Shown: positions 17,673 through 28,307, numbered from the stretch's first letter. The stretch: DNA of 64,000 nt from Chlorobiaceae bacterium (GCA_013824085.1 PNNF01000005.1:38185-102184), one strand, 5' to 3'. Made by a program: numbers and translations. Notes: generated from the letters alone by a model not told the origin.

Positions 17673-20600
17673 ATGTCATTAATAAAAAAATACTTTCTTT
17701 TTTGTTTTTCAATAATTCTAATCTTAAATATTTCTGATTTGTTCGCACAGTCGAACGATGTAAAAGAAAGAAGAGCAAGAGAACATCAAACTGTAATTGA
17801 TTATATGAATCAAAGAATAAATTCTTCTCTTCCATTACAGAACAATTCGTCAGATATTCATAAATATTCTTTGAGAGAAAAGTTTACAAAACCTTCTGCT
17901 GAAACAGACAGAAAAAGATATTTGATGAATGGAAATAATATTTTGGTTGAGCTTTGGAATTATGGTGGAATTGGACCAGGCAGACCCGGAGCAGAATTAA
18001 GGGAACTACTTGCATTAGTTTGGAAAGACGCTCCATACATTTTTCAATTCTCGCCCATAGTTGGTGCAGCCGTTCCAAGTGCTGACAATCCTAATCAAAA
18101 ATTATTTATCGTTACTGACGGACTTTTTGATTATGATGGATTCAGAGATGAAGATCCCGCAACAGGTTTTAGATGGACTTGGCAACCACTTCCCGGCTAT
18201 GCAGATCCTAATCAAGATTTCATGGCTTCCAATCCCGCATTTGATTCAGACAGAGATGGAAAACCAGATTCTTGGCCTCGTGATTGGTACAACTCAACTT
18301 TAGGACAATATGTTTGGCCCGGCTATTTGGTGCAAGGTGAAAATAATGCAGACTTGGAAGTTTTCTGGGCGAAGGATGATAGAGACAATCGTGAATTTAG
18401 ATATTTCCCTTTTACAAATGATTCGTTGCGAAGAGGACTTGGAGTTCAGATTGATGGAAGAGCATTTCAGTGGAGCAATTCGCTCGCTGCAAATACGCTC
18501 TTCATAGTTTGGACAATTACGAATGTTAGTGATAAAGATTTAGACACTGTATTTTTTGGAATCTATGGCGATCCAGATGTTGGCGGAAGAGACAACAAAG
18601 ATGATAATGGATTTTTCATTCCTCCGTATGGCGATGCCGTTAGAAATATTCCTCCGTATGCGAGAAGTATGGTTTATTTTTGGGATCCAGATATGAGAGG
18701 TGATCTTGGTCGTCCTTTAGGTTTCTTAGGTTGTAAATTTCTTGAAAGTCCAGGCAATCCGAACAACGGAATTGATGATGATGGCGATGGAATGATTGAC
18801 GAAAGACAAGACGATGGAATTGATAATGACCGCGACTGGAATATTGATACTGATGATCTCGGCAGAGATGGAATTGCAAACACTGCTGATATCGGTGAAG
18901 GAGATGGAATCCCAACTGCTGGAAATCGACTTGCTGATGGAAGACCTGACCCGTTGAATCCGGGCGAACCGAATTTTGAATATACTGATCTTGATGAAGC
19001 TGATCAAATTGGATTGACAAGTTTTAATAGTTGGACGTGGAGTTCAGCCAATGCCATCAGGCATGATGAGTTAGTTTGGAATAGAAATATTCCCGGAAAT
19101 TTTGGAGATATTTCGAATAATACTGATATCGTTTTCACTTTTGGTTCGGGATATATCTCACTTAAAAAAGGTGAGTCAAAAAGAATTTCAATGGCATTTT
19201 TGTTCGGAGATAATTTAAACGATCTATTAGTTACAGCAGAAACCGTTCAAGATATTTATAACAAAAATTATCGATTCTTCAGACCTCCAAAACTTCCAAA
19301 AGTTGAAGCAGTTGCGGGCGATAAAAAAGTAACTTTGTATTGGGATTCTGGTGCTGAAGAAAGTATCGACCCAATTACAGGAAAAGATTTTGAAGGATAT
19401 GTTATTTATAGAAGTACGCGTCCCGACTTTGCTGATATCCAAAAAATAACTGATGGAAGAGCATCAACATTTTTGCACGAACCATTAAGAGACGTAATGG
19501 GATTTGATGCAAAGTGGGATTTGATAAATGCTTGGAAAGGTTACCACCCTGTCTCTTATCAAGGCAGAGGAGTAAAATATTATCTTGGCGATAACTCAGG
19601 ATTGAGAAGAAGTTTTGTCGATTCGAACAATGTTTTGAATGGTCAAACTTATTACTACGCAGTTGTTGCTTATGATCATGGCGACTCTTTGGGAATTCCT
19701 CCATCTGAAACAACAAAGAAAATTTCTCTTGACCCAATTACATCGCAATTAATTTTTGATGATAATACGGTTAGTGTAATTCCTGGCCCAAGAGCCGCGG
19801 GCTATATCACTCCAACCATTGGAAACACAAGCGTCAATCAAGTTGGTGGCTTTGCAAATGGTGATGTCAATTTCCAAATTTTAAATGATCTTGAAGTTAG
19901 AGATGAATCATACACTTTAAGTTTTAGTGATAGAAAAATATTAGAGGACACAGTAATTCTTCAGAAAAATTATTCTGTTATTGGAACTGAAATAATAAAT
20001 GAAAAAATAAAATTGTTTGATTCGAAGTATGCAAATCTCTCTAAAGAAAATATTATTAAAGACCAAAGACTTGTCGTCAAAGATTTATCTGGAAAAATTT
20101 TTAGAGATACTATCGACTACGTAATGAATTTATTAAAAGGACAAATTCGCAGAAGCAACAATAGTACAATCCCAAATAATAGCGAAGTAAATATTAGTTA
20201 CGGTTATTATTCAGTCTATCAAAGCACTGCGTTAAAAGCAGAAGACTCGAATCCAGTTTTCGATGGAATAAAAGTTACAGTCTATGATCACACTCTTCTC
20301 GAATTTGATTCCGAAAGATCTAAGTGGTCACGTCCGGATCTTAACATTCCTGTAAATGTTGCTTTTTCATCAATTGGAGTTGCAGCAAGAAAGAAATTTT
20401 TTCCGGGAGATTATATTATAACTTTTTCTTCATCAAATATTGACTCGGCAAAAAAACGGAGTGGCGCTGCATTGATAAACATTCCTGTTAAATATAAAGT
20501 TGAAGAAGTATCGACGGGCATCGCAAGAAGAGTATGGACATTGCTCGAAGAGAGAGTCATTAATGATTCTGCTTGGTCACGTGGCGATGAAATGATTTTA

Positions 20601-21119
20601 TTTCAACCAGGCGCATCTGGCGTAGGAACTGATACTCTAACTTGGGCATTGACTTGGAACAGAATGACTGCGGGTGATTCTGTGATGCCAAAAACAGGCG
20701 ACGCATTTTTATTCTATTCAAAAAGACCTTTTACGTCAATTGATAAATTTACACTAGCTACAGAGAGTGGAGCGATTGATAGATCATTAGCGAGCTCGAG
20801 GTTGGATAATATTTATGTAGTTCCAAATCCTTATGTTGGTGCAAATGTTTTAGAACCAGCAAACAGATTGCCAAATCAAAATAGAGGAGAGCGAAGAATT
20901 TATTTTGAAAATCTTCCGACTAAATGTACGATCAGAATTTTTACAATTAGTGGAGAACTTGTTACAACATTAGAACACGAGTCGGGCTTTGATAATGGAC
21001 GCGCCTTTTGGAATTTGTTGAATCGCGATGGCTTCAGTGTTGCGTATGGTGTTTATCTCGCACACATTGATGCTCCTGAGGTTGGCGAGAAGACAATTAA
21101 ATTTGCAATAATTAAGTAG
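17673..21119 (+). CDS. Giant secreted protein with Asp-rich repeats, Fn3-like domain and degenerate sorting tail
   Basis: 1148 residues. Two ATGs lie in tandem (17670, 17673); AGGAG ends six bases before the second. A signal peptide (IKKYFLFCFSIILILNISDLF) comes first. Around residues 362-420 is a run of Asp-rich loops (NGIDDDGDGMIDERQDDGID, TDDLGRDGIANTADIGEGDG) that look like calcium-binding thrombospondin-type-3 or dockerin-like turns. About 540-690 is fibronectin-III-like (KKVTLYWDSGAEE, EGYVIYRSTRPDF, GQTYYYAVVAYDHGDS). The tail (IYVVPNPYVGANV, then TIRIFTISGELVTTLEHESG, ending YGVYLAHIDAPE...IKFAIIK) resembles a T9SS sorting domain with a shortened end. Function not known; the neighbouring receptor suggests a surface partner. 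Confidence 0.75.
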   Translation: MSLIKKYFLFCFSIILILNISDLFAQSNDVKERRAREHQTVIDYMNQRINSSLPLQNNSSDIHKYSLREKFTKPSAETDRKRYLMNGNNILVELWNYGGIGPGRPGAELRELLALVWKDAPYIFQFSPIVGAAVPSADNPNQKLFIVTDGLFDYDGFRDEDPATGFRWTWQPLPGYADPNQDFMASNPAFDSDRDGKPDSWPRDWYNSTLGQYVWPGYLVQGENNADLEVFWAKDDRDNREFRYFPFTNDSLRRGLGVQIDGRAFQWSNSLAANTLFIVWTITNVSDKDLDTVFFGIYGDPDVGGRDNKDDNGFFIPPYGDAVRNIPPYARSMVYFWDPDMRGDLGRPLGFLGCKFLESPGNPNNGIDDDGDGMIDERQDDGIDNDRDWNIDTDDLGRDGIANTADIGEGDGIPTAGNRLADGRPDPLNPGEPNFEYTDLDEADQIGLTSFNSWTWSSANAIRHDELVWNRNIPGNFGDISNNTDIVFTFGSGYISLKKGESKRISMAFLFGDNLNDLLVTAETVQDIYNKNYRFFRPPKLPKVEAVAGDKKVTLYWDSGAEESIDPITGKDFEGYVIYRSTRPDFADIQKITDGRASTFLHEPLRDVMGFDAKWDLINAWKGYHPVSYQGRGVKYYLGDNSGLRRSFVDSNNVLNGQTYYYAVVAYDHGDSLGIPPSETTKKISLDPITSQLIFDDNTVSVIPGPRAAGYITPTIGNTSVNQVGGFANGDVNFQILNDLEVRDESYTLSFSDRKILEDTVILQKNYSVIGTEIINEKIKLFDSKYANLSKENIIKDQRLVVKDLSGKIFRDTIDYVMNLLKGQIRRSNNSTIPNNSEVNISYGYYSVYQSTALKAEDSNPVFDGIKVTVYDHTLLEFDSERSKWSRPDLNIPVNVAFSSIGVAARKKFFPGDYIITFSSSNIDSAKKRSGAALINIPVKYKVEEVSTGIARRVWTLLEERVINDSAWSRGDEMILFQPGASGVGTDTLTWALTWNRMTAGDSVMPKTGDAFLFYSKRPFTSIDKFTLATESGAIDRSLASSRLDNIYVVPNPYVGANVLEPANRLPNQNRGERRIYFENLPTKCTIRIFTISGELVTTLEHESGFDNGRAFWNLLNRDGFSVAYGVYLAHIDAPEVGEKTIKFAIIK

Positions 21120-21136
21120 AAGGCAAAGAGGTTTTT

Positions 21137-22150
21137 ATGAAAACAATAAAATTAGTTTTTACTCTTCTTTTTTCATTTTGTGTAATTGTTGAATCGTTTC
21201 CGCAAACATTGAAGACGGGAACAACAGCAGCACAAATGCTAAAGTTTAATGTCGGACCAAGAGCGATTGGATTGGGTGGTGCCTTTACATCTATTGCAAA
21301 TGATGTTTCGGCAATGTATTGGAATCCGAGTGGCACTGCAAACATTCAATCAAATGAAGTTTTCTTTAATCACTCTTCACTCTTTTTAGATCTAAGACAT
21401 AATTATGCTGCAGTTGCAAGTACAATCTCAGACGTCGGAACATTTGGAGCTTTCGTTTCAGTCCTTACAATGGATGAAATGATGGTTAGAACTGTCGAGC
21501 GGCCCGAAGGCACGGGAGAGTTGTTCAGTGCGGGTACGATTGTGATGGGTGTAAATTTTTCTAAATATTTGATTGAAAATTTTGCAATTGGTTTTAACTT
21601 AAAATATATCAGTGAATCAATTTGGAATATGAATGCAACCGGCTTTGCAATTGATATCGGAACGATGTATAAAATTCCAATATTAAATGAGCTAAGAATT
21701 GCTTCAAGTATTTCTAACTTTGGTACTAAGATGAGTTTGCAAGGAAGAGATGCGACAATCATTTATAACTCGGGTGCAGGCGGTGGTAACTTTGTAAATG
21801 CAGACATTGAGATGGGAGAATTTGATCTTCCATTAATTTTTAGATTCGGAATTTCTGCTGATATCATCAAAGATGAAACATCACGACTAACAACTGCAAT
21901 AGATGCAATTCATCCCAACGATCATACTGAATATGTAAATTCGGGAATTGAATATTCATGGAATGAATCAATATTTTTGCGGGGAGGATACAATTCATTA
22001 TTTGAAAAAGATTCCGAAAAAGGATTAACATTTGGATTTGGTTTGCAGTATAGATTATTTGAATTAACAAAAATAAAAATTGATTACGCATTTCAAGAAT
22101 TCGGAAGATTAAAAAATATTCACTACTTCTCGGTGGGTATGATATTTTAA
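21137..22150 (+). CDS. PorV/PorQ-family outer-membrane protein
   Basis: 337 residues with a signal peptide. Near the N-terminus is the hallmark of this FadL-like barrel family: GTTAAQMLKFNVGPRAIGLGG followed by AFTSIANDVSAMYWNPSG. Barrel strands follow to the terminal IHYFSVGMIF. PorV shuttles type IX cargo from the translocon to the sortase, and PorQ-like relatives also occur beside individual cargo genes. Here it is the last gene of a cluster with two proteins bearing sorting-domain tails and a TonB receptor, which suggests a dedicated export or anchoring partner. A strong terminator follows 37 bases downstream. Confidence 0.86.
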   Translation: MKTIKLVFTLLFSFCVIVESFPQTLKTGTTAAQMLKFNVGPRAIGLGGAFTSIANDVSAMYWNPSGTANIQSNEVFFNHSSLFLDLRHNYAAVASTISDVGTFGAFVSVLTMDEMMVRTVERPEGTGELFSAGTIVMGVNFSKYLIENFAIGFNLKYISESIWNMNATGFAIDIGTMYKIPILNELRIASSISNFGTKMSLQGRDATIIYNSGAGGGNFVNADIEMGEFDLPLIFRFGISADIIKDETSRLTTAIDAIHPNDHTEYVNSGIEYSWNESIFLRGGYNSLFEKDSEKGLTFGFGLQYRLFELTKIKIDYAFQEFGRLKNIHYFSVGMIF

Positions 22151-22187
22151 GAAAATAATTCCTTAGCGAATTTTCATTATTAAATTC

Positions 22188-22220
22188 AAGGACTCCAAAA
22201 ATTTGGAGTCCTTTTTTTTT
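22188..22220 (+). terminator. Rho-independent terminator of the surface operon
   Basis: AAGGACTCC (22188-22196) pairs with GGAGTCCTT (22204-22212) around an A/T-only loop, and the second arm runs straight into a T-tract to 22220. It closes the 13159-22150 cluster. Confidence 0.9.
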
Positions 22221-22401
22221 GAGATAAAAAAATTATAATGTATAGAATTGATGAACTTAAGAGAGCCCAGACTTATTAAATGAACTCCAATAAAAATTTT
22301 CGCTTTTAAAAATTAAATCAATATTTTTTGCAGAAAAAAGATAATCAGAGTGATCAACTGAGTATCTAAAAAAAAATAACTCAACAAAAATTTTCTAAAA
22401 T

Positions 22402-23778
22402 CTACTTAAACATTTTCACTCTGTTAATTCCATTCAATGCAGCAACTCTGTATGCTTCCGCCATTGTTGGGTAGTTAAATGTTGTGTTGATGAAATACAT
22501 TAATGAATTATTCGGTTTGGGTTGTGCCATTATCGCCTGACCAATGTGAATAATTTCGGATGCTTCATTTCCAAAACAGTGAATGCCGAGAATTTCTAAT
22601 GTCTCACGATGAAATAATATTTTTAGCATACCAACAGTTCGACCAGTTATTTGTGCACGCGCAAGATGTTTGAAAAACGAATGCCCAACTTCATATGGAA
22701 TTTTTTGTTCAGTCAATTCTCGTTCAGTTAATCCGACAGAGCTAATTTCAGGAATTGTATAAATACCGGTAGGAATAAAATTTATTAAATGAGCTTCACA
22801 CTCACCTGTTACTGCGTGAGAAGCTGCAAATCGTCCTTGATCGTAAGCCGCGCTTGCAAGCGAAGGAAATCCCACTACATCTCCAACAGAATAAATATTT
22901 TTCTTTTCAGTCTGAAAATTTTCATTAACAAGTATTGAACCTCGTTGATTTATTTTTATTCCAAGTTTTTCTAATCCGATATTTTGCGAGTTTCCTGTTC
23001 TCCCCTCAGCCCAAAGAATGTAATCACTGCGAATTATTTTATTAGATTTCAGATGAAGATTAACGCCTGTGTCATCAGCTTCAACTTTGGAGTACTCCTC
23101 ATTGTGTCTAATCAAAACACCATTCTCGCGTAGATGATACGAGAGCGCATCAATAATTTCGTCGTCTAAAAATGATAATAATTTATCACGAGTATTTATC
23201 AAATTAACTTTTATTTTTAATCCTCTAAATATTGACGCATACTCACAACCTAAAACTCCCGCACCATAAATTGTAATTGAACGAGGATTGTCTTTTAATT
23301 CCAAAAGTGTATCGCTATCTAAAATTCGAGGATGAGTAAAGTCAATATTGGTGGGGTGATACGGTCTTGAGCCTACGGCCACAATAAATTTTTCGGCACT
23401 GAATTCTTCTTCACCGCCGTGTGTCATTTTAATTTTTAATTTATTTTCAGAAATGAATTCAGCTTTCCCATCAATAATATCAACTAAATTTCGATCATAA
23501 AAACTTTTTCTCAATTCATACTGCTTGTGAATTACGCGTTCAGCATCCTTCAACAATGTTTGAAAACTTGAATCACGAATATTACCATTTTCGTAAAGTA
23601 TCTGACTTGCGTGTCTAAGTGCTTTGCTTGGAATTGTTCCTCGATGCGTACAACTACCGCCAATCATAGAGAACTCATCAGCGATAGCAGTTCTCTTTTT
23701 TTCTTTTACTGACTTCATCGCAGCGCCTTCTCCACCAGGTCCGCTTCCGATAACAATTATATCATAATCGAATTTCAT
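22402..23778 (-). CDS. sthA: Soluble pyridine nucleotide transhydrogenase
   Basis: 458 residues of the FAD-dependent disulfide-reductase fold. FAD binding is [14 protein letters not shown] at 7-20; the NAD(P) motif is [16 protein letters not shown] near 173. The active-site block reads [15 protein letters not shown], with only one of the two redox cysteines of dihydrolipoamide dehydrogenase, as in E. coli SthA (CTHWGTIPSK). The C-terminal dimerisation domain has [17 protein letters not shown]. It balances NADPH and NADH. Lone gene, divergent from the lipoprotein that follows. Confidence 0.93.
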   Translation of the reverse strand: MKFDYDIIVIGSGPGGEGAAMKSVKEKKRTAIADEFSMIGGSCTHRGTIPSKALRHASQILYENGNIRDSSFQTLLKDAERVIHKQYELRKSFYDRNLVDIIDGKAEFISENKLKIKMTHGGEEEFSAEKFIVAVGSRPYHPTNIDFTHPRILDSDTLLELKDNPRSITIYGAGVLGCEYASIFRGLKIKVNLINTRDKLLSFLDDEIIDALSYHLRENGVLIRHNEEYSKVEADDTGVNLHLKSNKIIRSDYILWAEGRTGNSQNIGLEKLGIKINQRGSILVNENFQTEKKNIYSVGDVVGFPSLASAAYDQGRFAASHAVTGECEAHLINFIPTGIYTIPEISSVGLTERELTEQKIPYEVGHSFFKHLARAQITGRTVGMLKILFHRETLEILGIHCFGNEASEIIHIGQAIMAQPKPNNSLMYFINTTFNYPTMAEAYRVAALNGINRVKMFK

Positions 23779-23928
23779 TATTTAGCCCTATTTTTACTAT
23801 TGATAAAACAAAAATATAATCTCCTTGATAGAAACAAAAATATTTATTGTTACGAAAAAAAAGAATCAAGAAGTTTTAGATTGTTAATTCAAAATTTTAT
23901 TTTTTAAATCCAATTATAACAGTGAATT

Positions 23929-26900
23929 ATGAAGCATAAATTACAAATCGCAATTCTATTTTTATTTTCCCAATTTTTATTTTTGGGATGCGCAACCAAG
24001 CCAATCGTAAAAGTTATTAATGAAGAAAAAGAATTTTCTCTTCGAATAGAGAAAGAGGAGATTAAAGAAATAATTTCTACTGAAGCAAGATTAGATTCAT
24101 TATCAAAAAATTTTGCAAAGATGAATTTTTCTTTTCCGATTCACCCCAGGACAAAAGTTGATACAATTATTATCGATGCTACACTGAAAGAAATTACATT
24201 CAGGTTAAGTAAAGAATTTGCAACTAAACCGTTTAGAAATGATAATGTAAAAATTATTTACGATGAGATAAAAAATTATTTGGGTAATGACTTCGCTGAC
24301 TACAAACTAAATATTATTTCACTCAACCAAAATATTGAAGATTTAATCCCAAATTATTTTAGATTAGATAAAAGTTTATTTGATGAAGCGAGATTAAAAA
24401 CTCAAGATGAAATTACATTGCAAGTTGTTCGCAATAATAGCAAACCAAATATCATAACGAATGGATTGAACAACAGAAATATCGCTTTGTGGCATAGTCA
24501 CGGTTGGTATTTCAATAACGAAGAGAAACGATGGGAATGGCAGCGACCGAGATTATTTCAGGCAGTCGAAGATTTAATTCCAATGTCTTTTACAATTCCA
24601 TACATCATTCCAATGCTTGAAAATGCTGGTGCAAACGTCTTCGTTCCGCGCGAGAGAGATATTCAGACAAATGAAATTATCATCGACAATGATTCAAAAA
24701 AAAATCGCAGGTATGTTGAAAAAAGTTTAGTCAAAAAATTTAAGTGGAAGAAATCAGAAATTTCTGGATTTGCGATTAGCGACATGCCTTACGCTGAAGG
24801 CTTCAACCCTTTCCAAAGTGGAACAACTCGTTTTACAGAATCTGACCAAAAAGCATCTGCTCTCGTTGAATACATACCTGAAATTCCTGAAGCAGGAGAG
24901 TACGGAGTTTACATTTCATTCTCATCTTCAGAAAAAAATGTTAGCGATGCTGATTTCTCTGTTTATCACGAAGGTGGGAAAACAAATTTTAAAGTAAATC
25001 AAAAAATTGGTGGTGGGACTTGGATTTGGCTCGGAAAGTTTTATTTCAAAAAAGGTTTTAATCCTAAAGCGGGAAAAGTTGTTGCAACAAATTTGAGCAA
25101 TGAAAAAGGAAAAATTGTTTCGGTTGATGCGGTAAGATTTGGTGGTGGTATGGGCATTGTAGAAAGGAATGATGCGGTTAGCGGCAGAGCAAAATTTCTT
25201 GAAGCAAGTAGATATTGGATGCAGTTCGCGGGAATGCCCGACACACTAGTATATAACTTGAACAATAATAAGAATGATTACAACGATGATTTTCAAGGGC
25301 GGCCTGAATTTGTAAATTATTTGACTGGTGCACCAAGCGGACCAAATCGAAATAGAAATGAAAAAGGATTACAAATTCCAATCGACATTTCTCTCTCTTT
25401 TCATACTGATGCGGGAATTACTGATAATGATACTACAATCGGTACTCTTTTAATTTATAGCATTAATGGTGCACAACAGGAAAATGTTTTTCCGTCTGGA
25501 CTCTCGCGATATGCAAATCGAGATTTAGCAGATATTCTTCAAGCACAAATTGTAAATGACATAAGAGCAAAGTATGATAACGCTTGGAATCAACGCCAAC
25601 TGATGGAAGCACGATACAGTGAAGCAGTTCGTCCTAATGTTCCTGCAGTTCTGCTTGAATTACTTTCGCATCAAAATTTTCTTGATATGAAATTTTTTCA
25701 TGATCCAAGATTTAGATTTGATGTTTCGAGATCAATCTATAAAGCTTTTTTAAGATTTCTTTCAGTCCAAAATAATTTTGAATATGTCGTTCAACCTTTA
25801 CCAGTTAATTATTTCAGTAGTGAGATGGATGAACGTGGTAATGTGAAGTTGAGATGGAAAGAACAAAAAGATATTCTTGAACCAACAGCAGATGCAAAAC
25901 AATTTATTGTTTACACCAGAATTGATGGCGGTGGATTTGACAATGGTGTAATCGTAAATAAAAATGAATTTGAAATAAAAAATTTGGAGAAAGGAAAAAT
26001 CTTTAGCTTCAAAGTAACGGCTGTTAATGAAGGCGGAGAAAGTTTTCCTTCTGAAATATTGTCTCTTCATAGAAGCAAAAAAAACAGTCAACAAGTTATA
26101 ATCGTTAATGGATTTGATAGGCTTGCTGGTCCAGCTACAGTTGATGAAGAAAATTACAAAGGCTTCATAAATTATTATGATGCTGGAGTTCAAGATAAAA
26201 TTGATTTCCACTTTACTGGTGAACAATATGACTTTGATCCAAATTCTAAATTTATTACAAATGATTCACCCGGTCACGGTTCATCATTCTCAAATTATGA
26301 AACTAAAATAATTGCAGGTAATTCCTTTGACTATCCATATCTACACGGACTTTCAATTAAAAATTTGGACTATACGTTCGTTTCTAGCAGTGATGAAGCG
26401 GTTGAAAATGGTTATGTAAATTTAAGTAATTATGTTTTGGTCAATTTGATTTTAGGCGAAGAAAAGAAAACTAAGTGGCAAAAATCTTTTGCAGACTCAT
26501 TACACGGAATTCAATTTGAAATTTTTTCTACTTCAATGATTGATAAGATAAAAAACTATCTCAACTCAGGCGGAAATTTATTTTTGTCTGGAGCTTATGT
26601 CGGAAGAGATTTATTTAAAAATCAAAAAGATAGCTCAATAATAAAATTTGCAGAAAGCGTTTTAAAATTTTCGTGGGTTACTGGCTTTGCATCGCGTGAA
26701 GGAGAAGTTTTTTCAGTCAACAAAAATTTCATTCCGAACTTTACATTCAACACAAAATTAGACTCTAAGATTTATCAAGTAGAAGCTCCTGATGCGATTA
26801 AACCAATTAACGGTTCAGAGCTGTTATTTCGCTATTACGAAAATTCTTTCTCGGCGGGAATAGGTTACAATAAAGAGTATGGATTAATCGTGCTTGGTTT

Positions 26901-26994
26901 TCCATTTGAAACTATTCTTGATCAAACATCCAGAAATTTGTTAATGAAAAACTCTTTTGATTATCTTGGTGTCGATAAAAAAAGAAAAAAATAA
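23929..26994 (+). CDS. Golvesin-domain lipoprotein with split amidase-3-like and Fn3 domains
   Basis: 1021 residues. The lipobox LFLGC (Cys21) makes it a lipoprotein. A segment at about 180-240 (IALWHSHGWYF, then LENAGANVFVPRERD) looks like the first half of an N-acetylmuramoyl-L-alanine amidase fold. A golvesin C-terminal-like beta-sandwich is inserted at about 257-404. The second half follows at about 484-614 (DISLSFHTDAG, VPAVLLELLSHQN), giving the expected His and Glu zinc/catalytic candidates. An Fn3-like domain lies at about 620-714, and the last 300 residues are unassigned. Relatives in Bacteroidota are often labelled xanthan lyase. Cell-wall hydrolysis is an inference from the fold, not shown. 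Confidence 0.78.
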   Translation: MKHKLQIAILFLFSQFLFLGCATKPIVKVINEEKEFSLRIEKEEIKEIISTEARLDSLSKNFAKMNFSFPIHPRTKVDTIIIDATLKEITFRLSKEFATKPFRNDNVKIIYDEIKNYLGNDFADYKLNIISLNQNIEDLIPNYFRLDKSLFDEARLKTQDEITLQVVRNNSKPNIITNGLNNRNIALWHSHGWYFNNEEKRWEWQRPRLFQAVEDLIPMSFTIPYIIPMLENAGANVFVPRERDIQTNEIIIDNDSKKNRRYVEKSLVKKFKWKKSEISGFAISDMPYAEGFNPFQSGTTRFTESDQKASALVEYIPEIPEAGEYGVYISFSSSEKNVSDADFSVYHEGGKTNFKVNQKIGGGTWIWLGKFYFKKGFNPKAGKVVATNLSNEKGKIVSVDAVRFGGGMGIVERNDAVSGRAKFLEASRYWMQFAGMPDTLVYNLNNNKNDYNDDFQGRPEFVNYLTGAPSGPNRNRNEKGLQIPIDISLSFHTDAGITDNDTTIGTLLIYSINGAQQENVFPSGLSRYANRDLADILQAQIVNDIRAKYDNAWNQRQLMEARYSEAVRPNVPAVLLELLSHQNFLDMKFFHDPRFRFDVSRSIYKAFLRFLSVQNNFEYVVQPLPVNYFSSEMDERGNVKLRWKEQKDILEPTADAKQFIVYTRIDGGGFDNGVIVNKNEFEIKNLEKGKIFSFKVTAVNEGGESFPSEILSLHRSKKNSQQVIIVNGFDRLAGPATVDEENYKGFINYYDAGVQDKIDFHFTGEQYDFDPNSKFITNDSPGHGSSFSNYETKIIAGNSFDYPYLHGLSIKNLDYTFVSSSDEAVENGYVNLSNYVLVNLILGEEKKTKWQKSFADSLHGIQFEIFSTSMIDKIKNYLNSGGNLFLSGAYVGRDLFKNQKDSSIIKFAESVLKFSWVTGFASREGEVFSVNKNFIPNFTFNTKLDSKIYQVEAPDAIKPINGSELLFRYYENSFSAGIGYNKEYGLIVLGFPFETILDQTSRNLLMKNSFDYLGVDKKRKK

Positions 26995-27026
26995 TTGTCC
27001 AATTAAATTTGTGGGGCAAAAAATAA

Positions 27027-27350
27027 ATGAGTAGAGCGTGGATTGCACTTTTACTTGCAGGATTATTTGAAATAGTTTGGGCAGTAGGACTAAAATATAC
27101 AGAGGGTTTTTCAAAACTATATCCAAGTCTGATAGTGATTGGAGCTATGATTATAAGTTTTGCCCTACTGTCGCAAGCATTAAAAGTGTTGCCGGTCGGA
27201 ACAGCTTATGCAGTTTGGACAGGTATTGGAGCTGTTGGAACGGCAATTTTTGGAATGATACTTTTCAATGAATCGAAAGATTTAATTCGGATCCTTTTCA
27301 TTTTTATTATTGTTATTGGAATTGTGGGTTTAAAAGTTTTTTCCAAATAG
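27027..27350 (+). CDS. gdx: Small multidrug resistance family guanidinium exporter Gdx (SugE type)
   Basis: 107 residues and four membrane helices, normal for the SMR family. The first helix holds the proton/substrate-coupling glutamate ([18 protein letters not shown]); the WAxxLKYxxGF pattern is the Gdx/SugE subgroup rather than Emr[20 protein letters not shown] is the conserved third-helix block. These proteins export guanidinium and some quaternary ammonium compounds. The 32-base gap to the upstream lipoprotein gene leaves no room for a guanidine riboswitch, so any control must lie farther upstream. Confidence 0.93.
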   Translation: MSRAWIALLLAGLFEIVWAVGLKYTEGFSKLYPSLIVIGAMIISFALLSQALKVLPVGTAYAVWTGIGAVGTAIFGMILFNESKDLIRILFIFIIVIGIVGLKVFSK

Positions 27351-27455
27351 AACTTTTTGCCCTTTATTATTGTCTTATCTTAAATTCTAATTATTGCTAA
27401 ATTAATCGAACAAAAAAAATTTGTTTAGTAATCGAAAAAAAATAGGAGTGCGAAA

Positions 27456-28307
27456 ATGAATACGCTTAAAACAGTATTTTTCATGACCTTAATGATGGTG
27501 CTGTTAATATTTGTGGGTGGCTTTATCGGTGGTCAAAGTGGAATGATGATCGCCTTTGTAATTGCTATCGGAATGAACTTTGTTTCTTATTGGTTCTCTG
27601 ACAAGATTGTATTGAAGATGTATAAAGCTCAGCAGGTTGATGCAAATTCCTCACCGAAGTTGTATCAAATGGTTGAAGAGCTTGCACACAATGCAAAGTT
27701 ACCAATGCCTAAAGTTTATGTAATTGAAAATGCTACTCCGAATGCATTTGCAACTGGTCGTAATCCAAACAACGCAGCTGTTGCCGTAACTACAGGAATT
27801 TTAAGAATTCTTAATACACAGGAATTAGCTGGAGTTGTGGCTCACGAATTAGCACATATAAAAAATAGAGATATTTTGATTGGTTCAATTGTTGCAACTT
27901 TTGCAGTAACAATTTCTTTAATCGCAAATATGGCACAATGGGCAATGATTTTTGGTGGCAGAGGAAATAATGATGAAGGTGGAAATCCGATTGTTGCTTT
28001 GTTGATGATAATTCTTGCTCCAATTGCTGCAACGTTAATACAATTATCTATCTCGAGATCGCGAGAATATATGGCTGATGAAACAGGCGCTCAGATTAGT
28101 GGTGTTCCATTAGCATTGGCTTCTGCTTTGGATAAACTTTCTCGAGCAAATGAAATTCAACCAATACAAAATGCAAAGCCCGCAACTGCACATATGTTTA
28201 TTGTGAATCCATTACGCGGTGGCGGTTTCTCGAAGTTGTTCTCGACACATCCTCCAATGGGCGAGAGAATTGCAAGACTAAAAACACTCGCACAGAAAAT
28301 CGGATAA
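27456..28307 (+). CDS. htpX: Membrane zinc protease HtpX
   Basis: 283 residues, M48B family. Two N-terminal helices (about 6-26 and 30-50) precede the catalytic domain, with zinc-binding HELAH at about 130 (GVVAHELAHIKNRD) and the third ligand in SRSREYMADETGA. Two more helices lie between them. The C-terminus holds LFSTHPPMGERIARL. It takes part in quality control of membrane proteins, partly overlapping FtsH. The start has AGGAG-like GGAGTG nine bases upstream. Confidence 0.95.
   Translation: MNTLKTVFFMTLMMVLLIFVGGFIGGQSGMMIAFVIAIGMNFVSYWFSDKIVLKMYKAQQVDANSSPKLYQMVEELAHNAKLPMPKVYVIENATPNAFATGRNPNNAAVAVTTGILRILNTQELAGVVAHELAHIKNRDILIGSIVATFAVTISLIANMAQWAMIFGGRGNNDEGGNPIVALLMIILAPIAATLIQLSISRSREYMADETGAQISGVPLALASALDKLSRANEIQPIQNAKPATAHMFIVNPLRGGGFSKLFSTHPPMGERIARLKTLAQKIG

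Noticed and set aside
18640..19020. Long minus-strand frames over the Asp-rich part of the giant secreted protein
   Set aside because: They are complements of the repeated Asp/Gly codons and have no start signals.
26995..27026. Guanidine riboswitch before gdx
   Set aside because: Only 32 bases separate it from the preceding gene; no ACGR loops.
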